Shown: positions 53,301 through 64,000 of the stretch, piece by piece
How the letters are laid out: each line of letters starts with the position of its first letter
How positions within the stretch are numbered: position 1 is the first letter of the stretch
NCBI RefSeq assembly: GCF_040954835.1
Contig: NC_090704.1
Coordinates: 43,156,979 to 43,220,978 of the forward strand
Direction of reading: 5' to 3'
Length of the DNA: 64,000 nucleotides
From: Lepisosteus oculatus
Lineage: Eukaryota; Chordata; Actinopteri; Semionotiformes; Lepisosteidae
Position numbers and translations under genes: made by a program
The notes under the pieces: generated by a model
Told to the model about the DNA's origin: nothing
Database searches by the model: none
What the model saw: the letters and a program-made list of their open reading frames with translations, nothing else

Positions 53301-53341
53301 CCACACTTCCCACAATTCCCACACTTTCAGCGCCCAAGTAA
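44308..53341 (+). CDS. TRIM16: TRIM16 orthologue with RING, B-boxes, coiled coil and PRY-SPRY
   Basis: Six coding exons, 44308-44982, 48684-48779, 49798-50031, 50791-50962, 51910-52005 and 52734-53341, close in phase to 626 residues. Order of parts: a C3HC4 RING (C15, C18, C30, H32, C35, C38, C54, C57); an acidic Glu-rich linker (about 90-120); B-box 1 from C130 ([18 protein letters not shown]); B-box 2 (C182 to H212); a coiled coil (about 226-335); and a PRY-SPRY (about 430-610; [46 protein letters not shown]). The PRY-SPRY and B-boxes are closest to TRIM16, an E3 ligase tied to stress responses and autophagy of damaged membranes. Mammalian TRIM16 lacks a RING, so this copy keeps a canonical E3 module. 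MPDTE is the first in-frame Met after the acceptor at 44136. A TRIM25-like fish paralogue is less likely, given the SPRY match and the TVP23 neighbour. Confidence 0.92.
46104..46376 (+). repeat. 5S rRNA-headed SINE in TRIM16 intron 1
   Basis: The head matches 5S rRNA in order: GCCATCACCCTG, then GAAGCTCAGCAGGTG (5S 'GGAAGCTAAGCAGGG'), then TGGTCAGTACCTTGAGGGGA (5S 'TGGTTAGTACTTGGATGGGA'), then CTCCTGGGAA. The unrelated body continues with GGTTGCTGCTGGAAGTGG, a CTCF-like CCAGTAGGGAGCGC, CTGTGTGGGTC and GGTCCTGACTCTCTGTGGTC. This is the SINE3-type layout. Confidence 0.85.
52312..52646 (+). repeat. V-SINE-like element in TRIM16 intron 5
   Basis: tRNA-like A-box region GGCACAGTGGCTCAGAGGTT AGCAC is followed by a diverged V-SINE centre (TTTGTGGACTTTGTACAATA for 'TGTGGAGTTTGCATG', then GTGTTTCCTATGGGTCCTCC). 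Next come TGCTAGGTTAATTAGCTTCT, ACTGGCATCCTGTCCAGGGT, AGGATAGGCTCCAGCTC and the GGATGGATG tail. The element is complete from end to end and ends about 90 bases before the last TRIM16 exon. Confidence 0.85.
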
Positions 53342-53650
53342 CCCAGACTGCTGAAAGCACTGGCACAAAGTGCATACTGCCTCCTGAGACTCAGACTCAA
53401 TATCTCCCACCAGTGTGAAACCAATACAAACGATATCTACAAAATTGCATTAAACTTAATAGACTGTTGACTTCCACTGTGACATGAGCCGGGCCTTCTT
53501 AGGACCGCTGCATTCATCTGTCTTACTGAGGGCTGGAAGGTGTTAATCATTGTGGCTGTGAACACCAGACATGACTGAAGTACAAGGGTGGTTGTCAGAA
53601 AGCTGAGTCTTTTGCAATCAGCCATTCCAAACTGCATGGCTATACAAAAA

Positions 53651-53664
53651 AATAAAAAAATAAA
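53651..53664 (+). promoter_or_regulatory. Tandem AATAAA polyadenylation signals, TRIM16 3' end
   Basis: Two AATAAA hexamers lie within 14 bases, about 310 bases after the TRIM16 stop codon. Distance and strand fit. Confidence 0.6.
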
Positions 53665-55493
53665 TGAATTCCAAAATTTCAAAAAAAAATGCGTGCTGTT
53701 TTTTTTTTTACTGTGTGACTCAAAAACGTTGTCCCTAGTTTAACATAAATCACACTTTAAATCAACTAATATTTAAAATAAAGGTATTTGCATTGATCTG
53801 CTGTATCTGTACCACAGTCATCACACAACACAAACTTTTAGAAAAGTATATCTTCGTATACATAAGGGCAGACCCAATTTAATTTCCTCATAGCATAAGA
53901 GCAGTAGGCTTAATTTACTGTAAGTCTAAACTTAAGTCTTGATGATTGTGAAATCCAGATGGAATAGCTATTAATGCCTTTCACGGTGTGACTAGTAGTG
54001 TACAGCAGTGTATTTCCTTGACTACAGCTAAAATAATTTATAAGAAAAGATGCTATGAAATTATTTCAATGATTGAAATTCCCATGATTCCCCTAGAGAG
54101 CGTGGTCTTATTCACGGGCCTGTCACAATAGCTGCTGTTTGTGTAGTGAAAGTAGCGTAGCGGTAAAAATAGTGGTAGTGTGTTGTGACAGCAAATAACA
54201 CGTCATGATATGCAGACAGCTTCCAGCAAGAGCTAAGTCACTTATGACCCAGAACAACAACTTTACAGTGTACTGTGAATCAGTGTTTTGGGTGTCTTAA
54301 GCATCTCAGTAGTGACCCATCTCTTAGTGTGGCTTACAGTTTCTTTAACGTCAAATTTATTTTTTAATGTGCGGTTTTGTTCATGTACATATTAAATTCT
54401 GATGTAAATCGTGATTGTATTTTTCTTACCTCTGGTTTCTGTCTCTTAAAAACATATGTATGCCTTCCTTATGTGTTCTCTATGCCTTTCTTCTCCGTAT
54501 GTGTTCATTTCCTCTGTATTTTGAAACTGTATCATAACAGTATGAACAGTGTCATCCTTTCAGCACAGTTTGGTTGTGGGAATACGTCAGTCTCTTTGAT
54601 TATTAATTTATCAGCTGATACTTTCTATTTGGTGCGTGTGATTACTCTGAGTGACGACCCAAGTGCCCAAGGAATGTTACAAATCGACTTTGGAAATATC
54701 GCAAAAAGTATTTTTTTTTCCTTTCCAACATAAGCCTTCCATCTAGTGGAATTATATTGCAATTACCATTTTCTTTAATTCCCTTTGTGTCTTTCAATGT
54801 GCAAGCCAAAAATTGACTACTGTTTTCTTGTATAAGTGGAAAATGGTCTCTCCCTTTCTTTTTCTTTATATTAAATGTTGCAGGGGAAATAGGAGGTGGA
54901 TTTCACCTGCCTTTCTTAGGCCAGATACACCCCAGCTAGGACAGTCCTTGACCACAGGAATTTTCCGGGGAAATTTGCTGCTGCTGTTCCACATTCCTCT
55001 GCCCTCCTCTCGTTTATACTGTAGCTCTGTCCCGCGAACAAATTGTACCTGACACTGCTGTTTAATTCTAAAAGAAACAATGTAACACAATCTGCCCACC
55101 AACAAGCAGGTGACACATCGATAAATGGTGATTTGCAAACTAGACTCTTTTTTTAAGCTTTCATTGCACTAAGTGAAAGTAGCCTTTTGCATTAAGGTCA
55201 GCGCATGTGTGCTCGTTTACCACATAATTCTTTGTATTTAGTTTATGGCAATATTTCCCGAAACATGGCAGAATTTATTAATTGCTTTTAACAGCTCCCC
55301 TGCACATTGCTTTGACTGAGGGACGTATTTGCACAACAGATGAAAACATCATTCTTTCTAACTGAATTTACTAATAAAAATATGTCCCTGAGCACAGATT
55401 CACCCTCAGCTGAGTACGGAAGGCCAGGCGATAAGGTGGTAGTTAAGAGTCGTAGCGTTAGCGCAGGGCTGAAGACGAGAAAGGTAGCCACTA

Positions 55494-55507
55494 CCAAGAT
55501 GGCTGCC
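55494..55507 (+). promoter_or_regulatory. Candidate YY1 site / TVP23B promoter core
   Basis: CCAAGATGGCTGCC matches the YY1 core AAnATGGCnGC found at many housekeeping start sites, about 240 bases before the TVP23B ATG. The ATG inside it opens a 23-codon upstream frame containing five consecutive Cys codons from a CTG-type run. Confidence 0.45.
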
Positions 55508-55742
55508 AAGAGCTGCTGCTGCTGCTGCTTATCCTGCGACATTGCGGGGTTGATGCAATATTCTTGTTGAATAAAATCATTATTATTTTTCCCAGTACTC
55601 ATAATGATTTCATCCAGATTTTTCTCTAAATAGAATACCACTAAACGTTTTGTCCCCCCCCTCTTACAACATTGGGGTCCTTCAGGCGCACTGAAGGCCG
55701 TTTTGTTTGGGTACACGTTTTCAGGAAGTCCCGTGCATTAAA

Positions 55743-59801
<4,059 letters not shown>

Positions 59802-60920
59802 AGGGACGATATCAGGAGATTATCCAGGTGTAACATCTGTAAAATGGCTACAGCTCTAGAAGAATGAACTTTGAAAGTTGACTGAAAGTTAATCTGTTAA
59901 TCTAAACCTTGCAACATATTGTCGAAAGCCATTATTAATTTTCCATAGGTGACGCTAAATGTATGTCTTATTTTATAATGGCACAGCAATAACAGACATA
60001 TCTGTATGAGAGATTCTGTGTGCTATTTTGTTTTCCAAAATTGTGCTTATGTTTTTGCAGCTGATACCATGTAATGGTGATGGGATTTTAGCATCACTCC
60101 TAGAGCAAGCAGAAGCTTTTAAAGTGTTGCTGCTCAGACCCTTACCTCTCTGTGTAAACACTGTGTTTAGCACATTTTGCAGTTGTCTGAAAGAGTTATT
60201 TGCTAACCCTTTAAGGTTGTTCCGCAGGAAGCTGAAAAGGTTAGGAAAAAAGTGTGACATCCATTGCTTGCCTGTGATAGTATAATCAATGTCTGAAACA
60301 TTAAGGGCCCAATTCCCAGTTTTGTTTTTTTCCTTTTAGGAGGTTAGTGCCTTCACTTCTGCACACACATCCTGTTCATCAGTAAATTGCAATTGTACCC
60401 TTTGAGGAGACGCGGTAGAATGGTTTATAAGACAGAAGGTTGTATTGGCCTGCTTAATTGTTTAATTATGTCCTTCTCAAATTACCTAATAATGTGTAAA
60501 TTATCATTTGGGAGGCTTGGACCACTTGGGACCCGGGTTTCTGGACAGCTTGAGTGGTAATCGTGGTTTTGTGGATCACATTTGATTAATTTTAAGACAG
60601 TGGAATGAGCGAACTGAAATCTGCTTCCAGGATTGCTCATGTGAGTGATGACTCCATGGAGTTAAAGGAGCTAACACAGTTCGCCTTGACCATCTGCTGC
60701 TAATGACAGAGGAGTATTTAAAAATGTATCGCATTAGTCTCCTGACTTTTTCCACATTTGATAATTTAAGAGAAACAGTATTGCATATATTTTTTTTTAC
60801 ATTGGAGGATAAAATTCTTTATTAAAAATAGGATAAGGATGACGATATGTAGGATGGGCTTTATAGTGGTTTTTGAAATGGCTTTGATTTTTTTTTCCAA
60901 GACGGAAAAGTGTATACTAT

Positions 60921-60960
60921 CAGCTTTATAGGGGTAATTCTAAGCTTTTCCTTGTAAGAG
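60921..60960 (+). repeat. Direct repeat R2, left copy
   Basis: Forty bases starting CAGCTTTATAGGGGTAATTC recur at 63216-63255 with a single mismatch. Confidence 0.9.
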
Positions 60961-62654
60961 TTTTCACCATTATGTTTCAGCAAGTTACATCAGTCCAATG
61001 GAGTATAATGAGGTAGAATAAGAATTTATACTGAACTGATTGAATGAAAATGAATAGTGTTGATAGTTCTAATTTTCCTCTCAATACATACGTCCTGGTA
61101 CTGTTTCTGTTGTTAAGATGAACACCAGTCTTTTGTAAATGGCTTGAAAGTTAATCATGAATAGAGATTTCCTCCCAAAATTAGGGATTTCTTTGGTTTA
61201 TTCACAGTAATTACAAATGATTGATATAAACCTTAAGGAGGGTTGTTTTGTTTTAGTTTTATTTATTTGATTGAAGGTTTTTACTGTTTCACAGGGGTTC
61301 TGTCTCTAAAGTGTTTTGCAGCTGCACTTGTAATTTTCTTTACAATATTTCAGACGCATTTAAGCAGTTGTATTCATTCTGTATTACAGATTGCTTACTG
61401 GGGGTAAAGACTTTGTAAAATTCTTTATATAGAGAAGTAAAGCATTTGTAAGTATTTATTTAAAATTAAAATTGTGCCGTACTCTTTTTTTCTTGTTTTA
61501 AACATCAGGTGCTAGTGTAATGGATTTATGCTATGATGTAGAATGGGGACGTTCCTACATGGTTCTCTCCACTGAATGGCTGTATTAATCCAAAGAACAC
61601 ATTTCACAACCTCATATGTGTTTAAGCTAACCATAATTTAAATAGTTTTATTTTCTCTGTGAGCTATTACATTTCATTTTGATTGACATGGACCTTTTTC
61701 AAAAGGTTGATACTGTAGATGGGCAGAGGTGGTTGTCCAAAAACGTTTGACTGTGTGGAGTTTTAAAGTTTTAATGTCAAACGCACTGATCATAATTATA
61801 GTGTATGTGCTGTCTGTACTTTTTGCAAGAACCAGGTTACAAGTGCACCCAGACTCCTGCTCGCCTTGGCGTTAGTGTTGCCATCTGTAGGATTCCTTTG
61901 CCAGATCTGCACAACTCCTGCCAGTTGAGGTCTTTCGGAATGACTACTGTAGCTCCTTGATCAATAACAAAGGATATAGTATTATATCCTTTATAGTATA
62001 GTATCAAGGACAGATGTACTTTGTGTTTAATTGCACAATTACACATTAATTTACTGGGACTTTTAATTTAGTGCAGGAATAGCCCCGATGTTCACTTACT
62101 GGCCACCAGATGGAGCCATTAAATAAGTTTTGACTAGTTGGACAGTGTTAAAAATTAAATGTTAAGTTCATATATCTTGAATCTTTATTTTCATTAATCT
62201 GTTACAGTTATAATGCATTAAATGCATTGTATACATCACATTGCATTTAATATACATCACTTTATAGGGTTTGTTTGCATGCAGAGCGTGAACTCCTTAA
62301 TCTTTCAGTGAATTCACAATGTTTCTACTGTATATCGCATCTTGGACAATGGAAACATTTGGAAACCCCATATTGTTTGAGGTTTGACTGTCCTGTTATT
62401 ATTTCACCACTAAGACAGCAGAGTAAAGCTATAATATTTAGTTGGGTTATTTATAAAAGTGAATTAGATTCTGTATCTCATAACTGCCTTCCCCTACTTG
62501 CGTGATTGCAAGTATTTCCCTGAAGTACTGTTTCTGTGACAATTTGTTCATAACCTGTAGTACACAGGTCACTAAAGATTTAAAGGACTAGGGGATAATG
62601 CAAAGAAGGTTAATCTAGAGGGGTAACTGCTACTTTAACTTTAACCCCTTAACC

Positions 62655-62692
62655 TTTAAAGGTGCTATATAAAATAAAGTTTATTATTATAT
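62655..62692 (+). repeat. L2/SINE-type 3' tail
   Basis: AAGGTGCTATATAAAATAAA followed by an ATT-rich run is the common 3' end of L2-related fish retroposons. Only the tail is clear. Confidence 0.45.
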
Positions 62693-63215
62693 TATAACTG
62701 TAAGGGGTTTTAATGATTTCTTTCCAGGTGGGTGCATTAGTGACTGTCTATTCTTAAGAGAGTCCAGAATTAGAATAAATATTTGCTATGGCGTCCTGTT
62801 CAATGTGTGTCCTGCCTTGTGCTTCCCAAGATAGGCTTTGGACCATCATAACTCTGAATTGGATAAGCAGTCATTTAAAGGGATGGGATGTGACTTTATA
62901 TTCGCATGGTATAGAATTAGTAGCATGTGCTTATGAGAACTGTACATTATCTGTTTTTTTAAAGAATGTAGAAAATGCTATAGATCATAGATAATTGTAT
63001 ATGTTGACCTTCTATCTGTTGGCGTCATTAATGTAAAAATCAGGAAACCGCTCTTGCAGTAGTAGGATTGCTTTGGTGTGTTAGATTATAGCAAAACTTG
63101 TAAGTCTAGGATTTCGTGGATTTAGGGAGTCGCTTATGAAACGTTTGCTGTGGTAATACTTTAAGCACTGTGATTTGGTACGTGATTTCATATTCTTTCA
63201 TAGCACAGTATAGTT

Positions 63216-63255
63216 CAGCTTTATAGCGGTAATTCTAAGCTTTTCCTTGTAAGAG
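63216..63255 (+). repeat. Direct repeat R2, right copy
   Basis: Partner of 60921-60960, same orientation, about 2.3 kb downstream, 39 of 40 bases alike. Confidence 0.9.
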
Positions 63256-64000
63256 TTAGAACTAGTGAAGAAAGTAGAAAACACAGGTAAACAGCATATT
63301 TAATATTTTGTCTGCAGGTAGTCAACAGAATACTTTGTATGCTTGGATTCACAGTTTGTACTATCTTTTTGAAGATCCTGGCTGCCATTTCAAGTCCTTC
63401 ACTCTCCAGTTTTTCAACTGAGTTGAGCTTCCTTTTTCCATTTCCATTGAGACGAAACTCCCAGCTAGTTTGAGCATTCTTGCAAGTGGATCGTGAGAGA
63501 ACCCCGCATGTGAAGTGGATGGAAATGTAGTAAGTGACTCAGTCTCGAGCCTTGGCCTCTCAGTGACTCATTCCCACACCCTGAATGGGAGAAGGAGGAT
63601 TCCCTTTTGGAAAAGGCCAGGCCATTCCTCAAGAGGAAATTGTTTCCAAATTACATAAAGACATGGACAGAGACTCTTTGACTCTGGCTTGTCCTGTTAT
63701 GAGAAAGCAATTTATCACACTTTTTTTCTCCCCCCCCCCATTGGAAAGGAAATGCCTAAAATGTTCACATAGTATGATATAACCCAGCCTTTTCGAGCCT
63801 CCACCCATGACCGAATTTCCTCCCTCTGTACGTTAAATGTCAGGAGTGGTCCGAGCTGTGACCAGAACGCTAAGTGGTCTCTTCAGTGTGTACAGCTGAG
63901 GAAGCTGAGGTGTAAACAGTGCAGACACTATGATTTATAGGAGCCCCGGAGCCCAGATGGTGTTGGGTGGGGTGGCTGTTTGAGAAGTGTAGAAATAATA

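Larger units (their letters stand above)
53342..55742. other. TRIM16-TVP23B intergenic region
   Basis: Holds the TRIM16 3' UTR and TVP23B upstream DNA. No further gene is recognised. A reverse-strand open frame at about 55288-55604 begins MSTGKNNNDF and contains one hydrophobic stretch (LLAAILVVATFLVF). It has no known match and overlaps the likely TVP23B promoter. Confidence 0.55.
59802..64000. other. TVP23B 3' UTR and downstream intergenic DNA
   Basis: About 4.2 kb with no recognised gene. It holds two copies of a 40-base direct repeat, an L2/SINE-like tail near 62655, and a reverse open frame of about 80 codons at 63300-63539 without a clear start or family. The TVP23B polyadenylation site cannot be fixed; ATTAAA near 61465 and AATAAA near 62671 are candidates. 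Confidence 0.55.

Noticed and set aside
62103-62116. Further CTCF-like site CCACCAGATGGAGC
   Set aside because: One mismatch at a key C and no supporting context; kept out of the feature list.

Overview
The window is a piece of vertebrate nuclear genome, most likely from a ray-finned fish. Coding exons are short, GC-rich islands with canonical GT-AG introns in an AT-rich background. The introns carry fish-type SINEs: a 5S-rRNA-headed family, a V-SINE-like family and a tRNA-headed family. Compact introns and this repeat mix suggest a non-teleost ray-finned fish (gar, bowfin or similar), but the sequence alone does not settle the species.

Seven protein-coding genes were rebuilt exon by exon. 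From left to right they are: the last two coding exons of HID1 (+, 785-1527); OTOP3 (-, 4058-8602); OTOP2 (-, 11389-15918); USH1G/SANS (+, 20093-27468); FADS6 (+, 32604-38747); a TRIM16 orthologue with an intact RING domain (+, 44308-53341); and TVP23B (+, 55743-59801). Every rebuilt exon chain keeps its reading phase from one exon to the next, and for the six complete genes the phases close from start to stop.

The order HID1-OTOP3-OTOP2-USH1G-FADS6 matches human 17q25.1. TRIM16-TVP23 matches the 17p neighbourhood of the human genes. The roughly 5.5 kb between FADS6 and TRIM16 is therefore a junction between two blocks that sit apart on human chromosome 17. OTOP2 and OTOP3 are tandem proton channels with the same exon design. 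USH1G encodes a hair-cell scaffold and has a candidate RFX X-box upstream. I see no sign that the seven genes form one pathway; this is conserved synteny, not an operon-like system.

The rest is introns, UTRs and intergenic DNA. Items worth a second look are the RING domain of TRIM16, a splice donor inside the USH1G stop codon that would keep the C-terminal PDZ ligand, 5S-headed SINEs carrying CTCF-like cores, a consensus CTCF-like site at the synteny junction, and pairs of local direct repeats around TVP23B. I found no bacterial-type system, CRISPR array or large intact mobile element.
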